Source: Otis tarda
Taxonomy: Eukaryota > Chordata > Aves > Otidiformes > Otididae
Direction: 5' to 3'
Length of the DNA: 64,000 bases
Assembly (NCBI GenBank): GCA_026413225.1
Contig: CM048557.1
Location: 1,488,001 to 1,552,000, forward strand
The notes under the pieces are model-generated. The model saw nothing but the letters and a program-made list of their open reading frames with translations, did not search any database and had not been told where the DNA came from. Below are positions 36,301-49,289 of this stretch, one piece after another. Each line of letters opens with the position of its first letter. Within the stretch, counting starts at the first letter, position 1. The translations under genes were made by a program, and so were the position numbers.

Positions 36301-37896
36301 ATTCTCATGTATTTCCTCAGTACTGATGCACTTTGAATTTTTAAAATGCATTTTGAATTATCTCTGTGGAAGGTGAGAAGGAATAGGATAAAGTCTTTTA
36401 CTGCAGGAAGCAGTATATTGGGGCATCTTTATGGATATAATTTTCAGTGATGAGCATGCCCCATTTCTTCTTTTACTTTTTATTCTTGAGCTGCAATGGA
36501 TTCTCTGTGTTTCTAGAGAAGCCACAGCTAAGTTTCTCTTTGATGTTCTGCCAGGCAACCTTTATCTGAGTTTTAAAAGATGGCAAACAGAGTTGATGCT
36601 CCAAATGCTGCTCAGAGCCTTTTGTTCTGTCTCCCTACCAATTTATTACCATCAACTGCATTAGGACAAGAGGAAGAGAAGAACCCCATCTTTACACCAA
36701 TTGCACTGGCTCTTAGCAAAGCAAAGAAAAAAAGGAGAACTTCAAATGAAGCAAAACGTTCTCTAGCTCAAGTATGTGTGGGCAGTCTTACTCACTCAGA
36801 ACATCTGCACTGTGCTCTTGCAGCTTCTCTGTGCCTCTATTTCTGTAATGGTTTTAATTGACAGATACTAATACTTTCCTGCCCACAGGAGGAATATGAA
36901 GATTATTCAATGTTTTTAAAATGCTTTGAAGCTGAACAAAGTTGCCTCTGCAGAGCTGTCTGTGATTTCATTATGAAGGTGCGGCAGGGCTGAAAAACTT
37001 ACCAGTTTATTTTGCTGCCAGTTAGAATAATTTTTGCTGCTCACTGGAGAAAAAGTTGTTTTTCATCTCTGTTTGATGGGCTGGGTTGTTCTGTGAGGCT
37101 TAAACAAAAGCAGGATGTCTGTGATGCATAAGCTGTGCTATACAGCTGCCAGACAAACTGTGTTCTCTGGAGAACCATTCCTGGCTCTCTGCATGACCCA
37201 TTCATTCCTGGCCTGTAAAATCAGCAAGTTAGGACATTTCTGTACTAAGTCTGTGCAATGGGAAGATGAAGTTAAGGCTCTAGTCTTTTCTTGAGGGAGA
37301 GATAAGTAGGAGTTCATATCTAACAATTCCTGTAGTCGTGCACAAACTCCAAGTATTTCTCAAAAAAAAAAAAAGTTTTCTGCTTTTTTTGTCCGAGATT
37401 TAGGCCAGGTTATAATCAGAGCCAAAGTGAATTCCAAATATCTATCACCTCTTAGCAATGGAGAAAATTACCACCCAAGTGCAATACTGTGTCCCTAGAA
37501 TTCCTGCTGTTGGCTGTGCTAGACAAGCTTGTACTTACTCATTCTTTCTTTAGCTTATAAAACTCTTGTATGACCTTTGTGAGCTGTTTCACATAATCAC
37601 TAAGCCAGACTCATATCCTCTGTTACCTCAGCCAAACTAGCCATGCTGGCTGGATTGCTGGCTAGTTGGAAGTATTTCTCATAATTGCTCTAAGAGACAC
37701 AAATGTGCTTGTTTTGTATTTCAGGTAGTTGAAGTTTATTACTTGCGCTGATGGAAGTGAAGAGTATGATGTATCAGTGCAGTAGAATATAGTATAGAAA
37801 AATATGCTAGCACATAAAGGTGCAAGCAGCTGTTGGTATATGGGTATGAAAACAGGCAGCATAATTATCTAAAAGATTACTTAAACGGAATTCTGA
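33346..37896. other. Non-coding stretch
   Basis: No gene supported. It includes G/T-rich runs near 33408-33465. Frames near 36431-36861 (66-93 codons) are overlapping and domain-free. No repeat recognised with confidence. Confidence 0.65.
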
Positions 37897-38945
37897 TTCA
37901 TAGAATCATAGAATCATTTAGGTGGGAAAAGACCTTTAAAACAGTTGAGTCCAACCGTTAACCTAACATTGCCAAGTCCACCACTAAACCATGTCCCTAA
38001 GTGCCACATCTACATCTATTTTAAATATCTCCAGATATGCAGATTCAACCACTTCCCTGGGCAGCCTGTTCCAATGCTTAATAACCCTTTCAGTGAATAA
38101 ATCTTTCATAATATCCAATCTAAACCTCCCCTGATGCAACTTGAGGCCATTTCCTCTTGTCCTATCACTAGTTACTTGGGAGAAGAGACCAACACCCACC
38201 TCGTTACAACCTCCTTTCAGGCAGTTGTAGAGAGCAATGAGGTCTTCCCTCAGCCTCCTCTTCTCCAAACTAAACAATCCCAGTTCCCTCAGCCGCTCCT
38301 CATAAGACTTGTGCTCCAGACCCCTCACCAGCTTCGTTGCCCTTCTCTGGGTGCACTCCAGCAACTCAATGTCTTTCTTGTAGCTAAAGGCCCAAAACTG
38401 AACATAGTATTTGAGGTGCAGCCTCACCAGTGCTGAGTACAGGAGGACAATCGCTTTCCTAGTCCTGTTGGCCACACTATTTCTGATACAGGCTAGAATG
38501 CTGTTGGCCCTCTTGGTCACTTGGGCACACTGTCAGCTCATGTTCAGCTGGCTGTCAGCCAACACCCCCAAGTCCTTTTCCACCAGGCAGCTTCCCAGCC
38601 GCTCTTCCCAAAGCCTGTGGTGTTGCATGGGGTTGTTGTGACCCAAGTGCAGGACCTGGCACTGAGCCTTGTGGGACTTCATACAATTGGCCTCAGCCCA
38701 TCGATCCAGCTTGTCCAGAACCCTCAGCAGAGCCTCCCTACCCTCATCAGATCAACACTCCTGCCCAAATTGGTGTAATCTACAAACTTACTGAGGGTGC
38801 ACTCGATTCCCTCATCCAGATAATTGATTAAGGTATTCATGAGCCCTGGGGAACACCATTTATAACTGGCTGCCAACTGGATTTAACTCTACTCACCACC
38901 ACTCTTTATGTCCAGCCAGTTTTTTATCCAGTGAAGAGATTTAGG
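37897..38945 (-). mobile_element. CR1 LINE, 5'-truncated, minus strand
   Basis: On the plus strand it opens with the inverted octamer tail (CATAGAATCATAGAATCAT), then the inverted 3' end. The minus-strand frame 38520-37984 encodes the ORF2 C-terminal region ([44 protein letters not shown]). The rest, to about 38945, is decayed reverse transcriptase. Divergence from the 29.5-33.3 kb copies is large, so it is an older or different CR1 subfamily. Confidence 0.95.
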
Positions 38946-41900
38946 GCAAGCTTCTGGTTAACTTTTTGTGTGCATAGCTACCACTAGGCAGCAGTGAAGT
39001 GCCGGCGTTAGAGACAGCGTAATAAACCTTTTCCAATGGCAGTGTCGGTTTGTCCAAGAAAGAGGTTTTGGTGAAGAATGAAGCCACAGACCTGCTCAAG
39101 AGATGAATATCACTGTGCATCTGGCAAAAGTTTTATATCATTTGTTCCAATATGGACAATCTTGTATTCCTCAGTTAGGCTCATCTGCCTCCACTATGGC
39201 CTTTTGTACTTGACATGAAAGGACTTAGAGTGACAATGGTGATTTTTCTATCTCTTTTGAGCCTTTTTGTGTGTAAAATAGAACAAAAAAAATTCTTGTT
39301 GCATGCTTTTCTCGTGTTTCTACATTCAGTTACAGTATACAGCCTGATTTAGAAACTCGGTATTCAAGAGACACCAGCTTTTAACACACCTATCTGCAGA
39401 ACTGCAATATTGCAATAAAACAATGGGGAGCATTCATTCTACACTACAGTGTTTTTACTCAGCAAAGTACTCCTTACTAAGAGTAATGTCATATTTTGGC
39501 ATTTGAGTAATGTTACCACATAAAAACATGCATTAACAATCAGTTAGCTTACAAGTTGGGAATAAAGCAGAGATCCATTAGTATATTAACTTGTTGCAGT
39601 AATAACAAAAAATTATTCATTATTACAATCTCTTCTTGACATTTCTGCTGCTGAAATTTTTCATGGAAGTACAAAATGTTCTCCAATACATTAAAAATAT
39701 ATTGATGGATGTTCAGTTGGTATCAAGGTCTTAGAGCAAGCTGCTCTTCTGGATTACTGCCTCATTAATTGGTGATTAATGGAAGCTACCATTTTGAGTA
39801 TGAATTTGGAAGCCTGTATTCTTGACATTGTTAAAGTATGTAAATGTCTTCCTCAGATAAAACATGACAGACAACACCTAAAATACAAGTGCTTTGTTCT
39901 GCTACCTATCAGATCAAGGAAATAGTCTGTATTCTTAAAGCTATGAATTTAATTGGGAGAGGAGATGAACTGGCAAATACTCTGTACTTCTTTTTGTGAC
40001 ATCCTCTAGAGTAATTTTGCATAATGAAGAACAATACCAGCAGATGAGATATATTGTTGTCATTGTCCAAAAATGAAGTCCATTCATAAATAAAGACCTG
40101 CAGGCTGTCTAAAGTAAATATTTTTAAAGAGCAAACACAGGGTTTGGTTTTTTTTTTTTTAAAAAAAAGGCAAAAAAAAGAAAAGGGAAATGACTTTATC
40201 AGATGCCCCACCAAAGATAAGACAGGATATCTGAAACTTCAGAAGAACATATTGGTTTAAAAAAATCCCGCTACTATTACTGGGTGAAATCCTAGGTGGT
40301 GATAAATGCAAGGTCCTCTGAAATTAATGAGAATTAACACTGCTTAACACTTCACAGAATTCAAGCCAGAGTCCATAGCAATGGCCTCTTTTAACTGTTG
40401 GTAATTAAATAGTTATTCTTGCATTGGAACTGCAAGCTGCGCTAACTATAGTGCTGCAATCATTACCTTGCAATTAATTCTTCTTTAGGGCTTTCAGAAG
40501 TAGCTATTGAAGCTGACAGCTGCAGCCTGCAAGATATCAAATGCTTTATATAGCTACTTTAATGACAACTCAGATGAGTGTAAGGTCTGTCTCTCCACAG
40601 TATGTTCTAATTAGATTTCCACTTTCCTTTAAAAAGTAGATCACATCTGGCCCAAAGACAGAAGTCCATTGTGCCAGACATGGAATAGAATAGGTGTTGT
40701 TTTGTGCTTCTCATCTCTGAAAGATAATGACATGGAAAATTCATTCTCGTCTACTCTTCAGTAACCTTCCATCTGCGGTTGACTGGCAAGCAAACAGAGA
40801 GAAGAAATCACAAACTATTCTTGAGGAAAATAACAATTAATGCTTCCAGATACTGACATGAGTGTACTCCGTGCTTGTCCATTCTGACCTAGAGACCTTA
40901 AGGTACTGTATTCTAAGTGGTTAATAAATATTGGGGTTTTTTTTCTGAAAAGGCTGTCCTGTGTCGCTGTAAAACGTCTCCTACTGCATCTGAATTGTGA
41001 GAAGGCTAATTTTCAGTGGAGATCCATCCTCTAAGTGAAAGAACCCAAAGTGAGAAGTAGGGTATATGCAAGGAATCCAATCATAATGGATAAAAAAAAA
41101 AATAGCAAAAAAAAAAAAAAGGAATGATAAGAGGTTGCTTTGAGCTCGTGGGAGTGAAATTGATGTATTGCTCTTTGACACCAGCCAATTCTAGAAGCTA
41201 CAGCAGCAAAATACTTATTTAATGAATTTTGTGAACAATTGATGCTCTGGAAGGCAGTGGTTTGGGTTTTTTTTTCCTATTACTTTGTGTAAACATACTC
41301 TAATTCAGGAAGCCTAGTTGAAGAATGTGAATAGTTCCATTGAAAGTAATATGATTAATCATGCTGGAAGCCAACCACATGGTTAAATATCTTCCTAAAC
41401 AGCAACTCCAGAATCTAGAGCAACGTTGGCTCAGGCATCCTTGGGGCCCTTTTGTTTTGCTGTAGTGCCTCTAGTGGAAAATGCCAGGTATTGCATATGC
41501 ACAGTAAACTACTAATCTGATAAATTTTGTTCCTTCCCATGAATGCTGTCCATAAGTCCTGTAAACATCAAAACTTTCATAGCCTTTTCAATTTTATTCC
41601 TCAATACAGCCATCTCCTCCATTATTTTATCCATATTTTTAAATAGATTACAAAGTTTGTAAGAATGTTTTACAGATAAATCATCAGTTATTTATACTTA
41701 ACAGTAAAAAATCTTGCAAAATATATATACATATCAGAATACAGAAGATGTAAGTAAAATGAATGCATTCCTATCTGTTAGTTCGGAAGGTAAGTAAACC
41801 TTTTACTCATCTCATACTAAGTTTTATTTTCTATATCTTTCATCCTAGAATGTATATGAATATAACTTCAGATGCCAGTGTGGATAGTTTGTATAATTTG

Positions 41901-42250
41901 ATAGAAGGCTCTTCCTATCCTTTTTCATTCATTAGCTATGTGTATGATTAAGGAGACTGGCTGCTTTGCAAAGAACAGCCTCTTTGGAGAAACACCACAC
42001 GACCACTTGTGTTGATGTGAAACACTTATGTGTTCCAGATGCACGTAACAGAGAAGGTCATCAAGCTTAGTGAGAGCTGGACACTGTGACTGTAACTGTC
42101 CCCCTTCAAATCTTAGTTTTGTTCTTGTGAGCATATTCAGTGCATCTGCATTCTAATTTGGTGCCATGTGCCTTGATCTGTTTCCTAATCTCAGATTTAC
42201 GTTCATTTCATTTGTACAAATATTTTAATCAAGACAACATTGTATTTTTG

Positions 42251-42309
42251 TGTAAGGAATTCAGAGTTTAGGCTTGTGCTGAAAACTTCTAAACTCTGAA
42301 CTTCTTGGG
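42251..42309. repeat. Inverted repeat (hairpin) 1
   Basis: TTCAGAGTTTAG (42260-42271) pairs perfectly with CTAAACTCTGAA (42289-42300) across a 17-base loop. After one mismatch the stem continues about five pairs (42254-42258 with 42302-42306, one G-U). No gene context is seen; a structured RNA is only a possibility. Confidence 0.8.
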
Positions 42310-42327
42310 GTATTTAGTCTCCTTCGT

Positions 42328-42369
42328 ATGAACACCTTCCTATTAGCCATAATGGCTATGGTGTTCATG
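42328..42369. repeat. Inverted repeat (hairpin) 2, next to hairpin 1
   Basis: The outer stem is ATGAACACC (42328-42336) with GGTGTTCAT (42360-42368). The inner stem is TAGCCAT (42344-42350) with ATGGCTA (42352-42358) around a single base. All pairs are Watson-Crick, with an asymmetric internal loop on the left side. Confidence 0.8.
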
Positions 42370-43520
42370 AATACTGTACATCCATTATACTTCAAGCAGA
42401 TACAGTGCATCTTTCAGTCCCTGCATACCTGCTAGTTTTTCAAAAGTCCCAGGTTTTAAAGGACCAGCAAGGTGCATCAACTTAATTCTGTCTTTGAAGC
42501 CAACGAGATGTGAGTATTTCTAGGCAGTATTTCTGGACTGGTGGCTTGTGGGTCTCAAACTACAGGTAATGAAAGGGTATAAGGTATTGAAAAATGATAC
42601 CACTTATGAAAAGACGCCCCTATTTCTGGCAACTTTTATACATAGATATTTTCTGTCAAAAAAGTAACAGATTATTTAAAAGTTTGTTAATCAACCTGAA
42701 AACTGTGCAAACCATGCCTAAACTGTACAATATAAGATTATTATAAAATTATTAGATGAAGTTTGGTTTTAATTGAAAGGAAAGCTGGTAGTCAGTTTGG
42801 AGTTTGCATTTTTGACAACTTCACTCAAGAGTTACAGTTTGTGGTTTGGGCTGAGGTCTCCAGAGGAGACAGACTGAAGACAGGGTCACAGTTTGTGATT
42901 CATTTAATTTCATGATATTCTTTTAGTCACATGAAAAATTTTCTGATGATTGTTGTGCTTCAGTGTTTATGAATCTCAGAATGAGAAACATACCTAAGGA
43001 ACCTACTGCCCATATTAAGCACAGGATCCAAGTGGTTCACAAGCAATGGATGAGCAATTAATTTTGAATCAGAAGTAGTTATGGCATAGGAGAGAAAGAA
43101 TGTAATTTGCAGTGAAGGTTTTAATGCAATCCTGAGAATACTAAGGAGAAGTTTTGGTTTATTTGGCACTTTCAGGGGCTTTCCAGTGGAAAACTAATGT
43201 TCACAATTCAGCAAGGTTGTTGATCACCAGTGAGAACAGCCAGTGGAATAATTAAAGCACAGGGAAAAAATGTATTAAAGCTGAAGGCTTCCAAGAGCTC
43301 AATCTACTTAATCTATAAAATCTAAGGTGAAAGGTTGGTTGTAGTAGTCATTAGATGAGAAATGTAATTTATATGTTCTCATAATGTACAAGAAATATAA
43401 TTTTCCTACAGAGGGCTTTCTGAAATTTATCAGGTGGAAGTAAAGCAAGTTCTGACATTTGAAATTGACAAATTGAGAATCAGGAGATTAAATATTTTTT
43501 TAACAACTGGACTCCTATTT

Positions 43521-43552
43521 TCCAGGGAAGCCATGGATTATGCTTCCCTGGA
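43521..43552. repeat. Perfect 11-bp inverted repeat
   Basis: TCCAGGGAAGC (43521-43531) and GCTTCCCTGGA (43542-43552) flank a 10-base loop. Confidence 0.85.
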
Positions 43553-46500
43553 CACATCTTAAATCAAGAATATATATTTCTTCAAAAGATATGAACGGCT
43601 GGAGGAGTTTTGCCTTTGACTCTCAAGTTTGTACCCCTGCTTTTTCAGTTTTGTGTTGTTCTTGATGAGAAAGTAAGTGTTACAGATTGGTTACAATGGT
43701 TTTGGATGTGGACTAATGACCTTTAATGCATGCTTGTTTTTGCCTTAGGACCAACTAGGATTTAAAAAGTTTATTTATAGTAACAAATAGCTAAAACATT
43801 CCCTTTTCCTACTTAGGAGCCAAAGCACAATTGCACAATTATCTCTATTCACTGAAGGTTATGCTAGATGTTTGACAATTTTAATTTAAAGTGGGTTAAA
43901 CTCTTGCATATTGTTTACAAATTAGGTTCTATAAAACATCCTGACTACATGGAATTGACAGCAATTAATGTGAAGTAACATACACACAATTAATACTGAC
44001 TGAATTGGTAATTACAGGATTGACATCTCATTTACAGCGAGATGTGGCAGATCTCTTGCAAAAAAGAACCCCCAGTGTTGTCATGTTATTTCTCCATTTC
44101 CCTCAGCTTGTAGTTTGATGCCCTGTAGTTAAAGTTCAACTGAAGATTTATTCCTATCTTGTAAAAATCTGTTGCAATGTAAGAAAAGCCTTAGGATGAA
44201 AAGCAAAGTGGTCACCACTGCCCAAGAATTAAATCTCTCCTGACACTTCCTCCTGTCAAAGGAGATAAAATGTGCTACACTATTGTTACTTATTTTATTA
44301 GCTACACCAGCTTTCTTACCCTTTCTGCTTTATTTCCCTGGCATGCAGAAAAAGTAAATAGTGTTCTTACAGAGGTAAGGAATCTATGCAGGAATCTGGC
44401 TTCAAAGTGAAGTACATTTGAAATGTTATGTTTTATTAAGGAAAGCTTTGTATCAGGAAAAAGTAAAATACTAAATTTCAGAAGCTATGTTGTGGAGTGC
44501 GCCTTAAAACATATGACAAATGCTGGGGTTGGCAGAAATGGATTGACCAGATATAATCTCACAGATTTAGCACAGCTGAGCATCTCCTGGAGGTAATCCA
44601 GTCGCTGTGCCTTGCCATGTGTATACAAGGAACAGTGTGGCTATTCAATGACCAGAGCAGGATTATTTGTTACAAGGTGAGTGAGGTTTGAAAGAATTTT
44701 AAAAGAAATGCTGTGATCAGGCATATGCTGATTAGTGGTGTCAGTAGAGAAAAGGGAACAGTAAGGAAGCAGGAAGATAGAATGACAGCACTAACACTCA
44801 CAATGGAACCAGAAGCTGCAGGATTAAAAAAAAAAGTGACTCTATGGGGTGTTCCCAACACTCCAGAGCTGCCACTAGTTCTTGACTGACTTAATAAATA
44901 AGGAAGCCAATGGAATGTATCCCTAAGCAGTCTTGCAGGTTTTGCCTCAGGCTTTCTCAGAAACAGAGACTCTGTTTGTGTAAGGAAAGAGTCTTTTGGC
45001 TTAGGTGACTTCAGAGACGTACATGCACACTTTTTGATATGATTCCACCCTTCATCTGTTAACATAATTAATTTACAAGACTGATGTACGAACTATGCTC
45101 CCCGTGCCCTATAGAGAACATCAAAAAGGGACTCAGTCAAACAGAGCAGAGTCCAGAAATGTGTAGGAGTCTGAAATATGAGGAGACTCAAGCAGAAGGA
45201 CAGAAAAGGTTGAGCTAGGCATGGATATCCTAAGGTAGAAACATTTCTTTGACCTCCAGGAATAACACAGTGTGCAGAGAAGACCTCTGCATTCCCTCAA
45301 GCATTCTGCACATCTGCTCTGCCTGCAAGGAAGAAGATTCAAGCATGGCTTTTAATTACAAGACCTGTAAAATAAAAATAGTATTTTTTTTTTCAAGGGA
45401 TGGAAAGAGACAGCTCCATTATAATTTGCATGGTTTATCTGAGACATTCAGTTTTAGAGACAGCTGTTCCACCCAGTGGAACAGACTTAAATATACGCTT
45501 TCTTTGGGCATTTTCAGTGCTTGTATCATTGCAAACGTATCTTGCAGGATAGTCTAGCTTGGACTGTATCCTCAGAATGGGTGCTTCAGTTAAATGGCTA
45601 AAGTTAGGTGGGATGCATGAGTGGCCTCACAAGTAGGTAAAAACCCCCATCCTTAAAAGATGTTGAATAAGGATTTATAATTGAGGGAACAGAGTCAGTA
45701 GGTGTTCAAGTGACTCCATGTCTTACTGAGGTCTGGTGGGAACAGTGGGGGACAGAAATGTTGTCTTGTAAGTAATTATTCAAACAGTGGATGATGTGGT
45801 AACAGCTTATCACAGTGATTGTCCTATTTGCTTACGAAATTGATCCCAAATGGAACTGTGTTTTAAACAGGAAGCATATATGATGTCAGCCTCCCATGAC
45901 ATATAACCTTCTGCCTTTCAGGTTCAGCGGTGACAGGAATGGAAAAGAAAAACTTTGGCTTCTCAGAAGCTATTTCATTATTCTCTCTGACAGAATCTTA
46001 GTAACTTCAAAATCTTTTGAGATAGAGAAGCAACTTAAAATATTTTTAACAGCATAAGGTTTAAAATAAGAAGAGTGTCTAATAATTGTTATCCTTTACT
46101 GGTACTCCTAATAAGATATGATATGACAGGAATGCTAAGTGTCTTCAGCTTAGTAAATGGACCTCTAATTCCTTCTTCAAAAGGATATGGTTTACTCATT
46201 CTGACAGCTAAAATGTGAAAATAGCTAGTAGGACATATACCTATATCATTAAAAAATGTCTTACTTTCTGTAATAGCCAGGATCTGCCAGAAGAAGAATG
46301 TTCCCTGTACACAAGAGTTCTTCTACTGTCATTATTAATAGCATAAGGAATGGAAATACCATGGTGTCCAGTGAATTTTCTAGATTAAAATATGCTTACA
46401 CAGCTGACACAGAGAAGAGGGATTTACTGATGGTGGTGGAAGAAATACAACACACAGACTCAGAAGAGTTTTTGAGTAATTTTATGCTTATTTAACTTTC

Positions 46501-47420
46501 TGTCCAGTCTTTCATCAGATGAAGTCCAGTGGAATACAGCTTTTAGAGGCAGGAGGATAAGGTACTTATGTTTGCTGATTAAAGTCGTGCATATTTTTAA
46601 CGTGATGGACTGACATGTTCTAGCTGAAGTAGAACATAGAAGCTCTGTTTTCCATACATTAATGTTGCTGAACTCACGAAAGCCATCCAGGCCTGTCAGG
46701 GAAATCACCGCTTTTCTTGTTCACCCTTTCACAACAGTAGCATGTCATTCTTTTAATCCCTGTGGGGGGATAAATATTTTATGGCAGATTAGCTAACATG
46801 ACATACCTAATAAGTTACTAGAAAACTAAATCTATGGTTGGCATAGTATAGGTTTATGATAATGAAAGTGCCCAATGGGGATGGCCCACCACAAGGAAAG
46901 TTACTGTAAGACTAGCAGTGATGGATGAAGGTGGAAGAGACGATGTTTAAGAAGTAGAACTGATTACTTGACCTGAAAACAGACATATCTCCATCCCACA
47001 GAAGTGCAATGTTTTTTTGCTAGTGCCAGCAAATATAGTGAGGCAATTTATTATGGTGATAAAAGGAACATAAGAATAACAGTAATAATAAGAAAAAACC
47101 TTCATGCGGAAAAATATAGGTAACTTCCAAATAGCAGACGTGTGAGTGCTCATTCATCATGGTATTTTTGCAAAGTACTTATATGAATTACATGTGTGCA
47201 TTAGATTATTAATGTATGCGTTACATATTGTCTTTATAGGCTTGATTTTCCTAAGAGTCATGTGAAAATACCTACAATTTTAACTGAAATTAATGAGTAA
47301 ATTTGATGACGTTGAATGTGAGTTTGTGTTTGGAAGATGAGATAAAACAGTGAAGCAAACAACTAACAGTTTTCTCTGTTCCATTTGGAGAGGGTAAAAA
47401 CCTGTTTTCTGCTACATAGC

Positions 47421-47495
47421 TCATAGAATCATAGAATCGTAGAATGGTTAGGATTGGAAGGGACCTTCAAAGATCATCTAGTCCAACCCCCTGTT
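47421..47495 (-). mobile_element. CR1 3' end fragment, minus strand
   Basis: Inverted octamer tail units (CATAGAATCATAGAATCG) followed by the conserved CR1 3' block (GGAAGGGACCTTCAAAGATC, TAGTCCAACCCC). Only about 75 bp remain. Confidence 0.9.
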
Positions 47496-49284
47496 TGAAG
47501 AGAATGGAGGACACAACTAGTTTTTACCTGAAGCTGTGCTTGTTGTGTTTGTTTGTATGTGAGTATATGTCTGTGTGCAGGTACAGACAGAAAACCCATG
47601 TTTTCATTCAGTCTAGCTTAATGAAACGCTGCCACTGATGTTAATTGGGCTAGTGGTAGTAATGAGCTTGTCTCAAAGTCAGGTTGATAACTCTGGAGAA
47701 CTTGGTGATTTTTTTGTATGCTAATACTTGCAAATATGCAGTAGATTGAATTTATAAACACAGTTTTTATGTACTGATGAGTAAAGATGGTATCCCAACA
47801 AAATGTAAATTGAAGTCTTAATTAATAAATAGTTACTAATTACTAATTCAACTCTATCTTTAATCTTGACTCACTTGTTTGAGGGAGAATGCATTCCGAG
47901 TCATCAGTTTAAATGGGGATATACTGGAATTAGAGGTTTCAGTGCTTTCAGTGCTACCCTGTCTCTAAGTTGCCTCCTAATCATTTATCCTGCGAATTTA
48001 GAAGATCTAATTTGTAATTGTCTGTACACCTAATTACTGGCAATATGCAGTTCTGGATACAGAATGACAAAAGGCAGTGAGGCCATCTTGTGCACACATT
48101 TCATAGATCATACATACATTCACAGAAAAACAGCATAGGTACGGCAGCTGTCATGTCTAGGGGAACTAGGATGTGGTAGAACTTAGTTGTTTGGCATTGT
48201 GTTGAATCACAAAACGACTCCAAATACACACTGTTCTTTAATTATTTATTAAATATAATTGCCTTTGAGGATCACAGTCCTCCTTTCTTTGCTCATTCAA
48301 ATTTAATTGTGAAGAAAGACTATGGCCTATGTCATCAAGTGGTAAATCAAAACTGTTCACATCCAATAAGGAACCAACATATTTTATGGACATTAAAAAT
48401 ACATTAATAACATTTAAATTATTAAATTATGTAAAATTACTGGCATTAACTAATAGATATTTATTATTAATATTGAAATAGAATTATAAAATTATTAAAA
48501 TTATTTTATAACATTTAGGTAATGATGTAATGGTCACAGATAACTTCTAAAAGAATATTTCTGATTCGACTCTGGAAAACGGGTAAGAGCAGATTTTCCT
48601 GGGCAATATACTTTCTCTCAGAGAGCATATAGAAGTAGGATGACAAAGCACCAGTGCATTCCTCTCTGGAAACAGGATTAGGAGCCAGTATACAAGAACA
48701 ATGGGGAAACTGCTTTTATCATCTGAGGGGTAAATAAAGCATTAGGTTCCAGCTCCAAACTTCTGTGAATTAAAGAAACTTCCTCCTTGCCAGAAGGATG
48801 GAGTGTTGAGATACATATGCCAATGAAAAATTAACACAATGGTGAACAGATTTATTCCTGAAAGGAATTTCTTCATATGTAATGAGTAGGAGAAAAAAAA
48901 AAATGAGAGACAGCACACTTCATCAAGCAGTATGGAAATATGTATTCATCTAGCTAAGCATTTTAGGGATGCATTTTTTAATAGTTATTTCAGTATTTTA
49001 TAATTTTACTATTGGCTGGTTTGATCTGCCTAAGAGGTTTATTCTTTATCTGCTTCTCTTTCAACAGGTTTTCACTGTATAGCTTTGATCTGAAATAAAT
49101 GGGACAGAGGAAAGTTTTTAGTAGTTCTTTTCTTACATTGTAAATGGCATTTCTTTACAGATATTACATTCAGAAATGTATTAAGACTCCATTTTTATTA
49201 GGTCTAGGTGCATAACAATTGGAAGTGCAAGTATTCAAACTCTATAAATTATGTAGATACAAGGACCAACTTTTCTTTCAGTTT
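47496..49284. other. AT-rich non-coding stretch
   Basis: Very AT-rich, especially 48380-48530. No gene or element recognised. Confidence 0.65.
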
Positions 49285-49289
49285 CCTGG

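Larger units (their letters stand above)
38946..47420. other. AT-rich non-coding stretch
   Basis: No gene supported. The longest frame (44670-45065, minus, 131 codons) crosses an A-run, is Ser/Leu-rich and has no recognisable domain. Strong inverted repeats at 42251-42369 and 43521-43552 are annotated separately. Confidence 0.65.

Noticed and set aside
36431-36861. Overlapping frames with a Lys-rich segment, possible exon
   Set aside because: No splice context or domain, and the overlapping frames compete equally.
44670-45065. 131-codon minus-strand frame
   Set aside because: It crosses an A-run, has Ser/Leu-rich random-looking composition and no recognisable domain.
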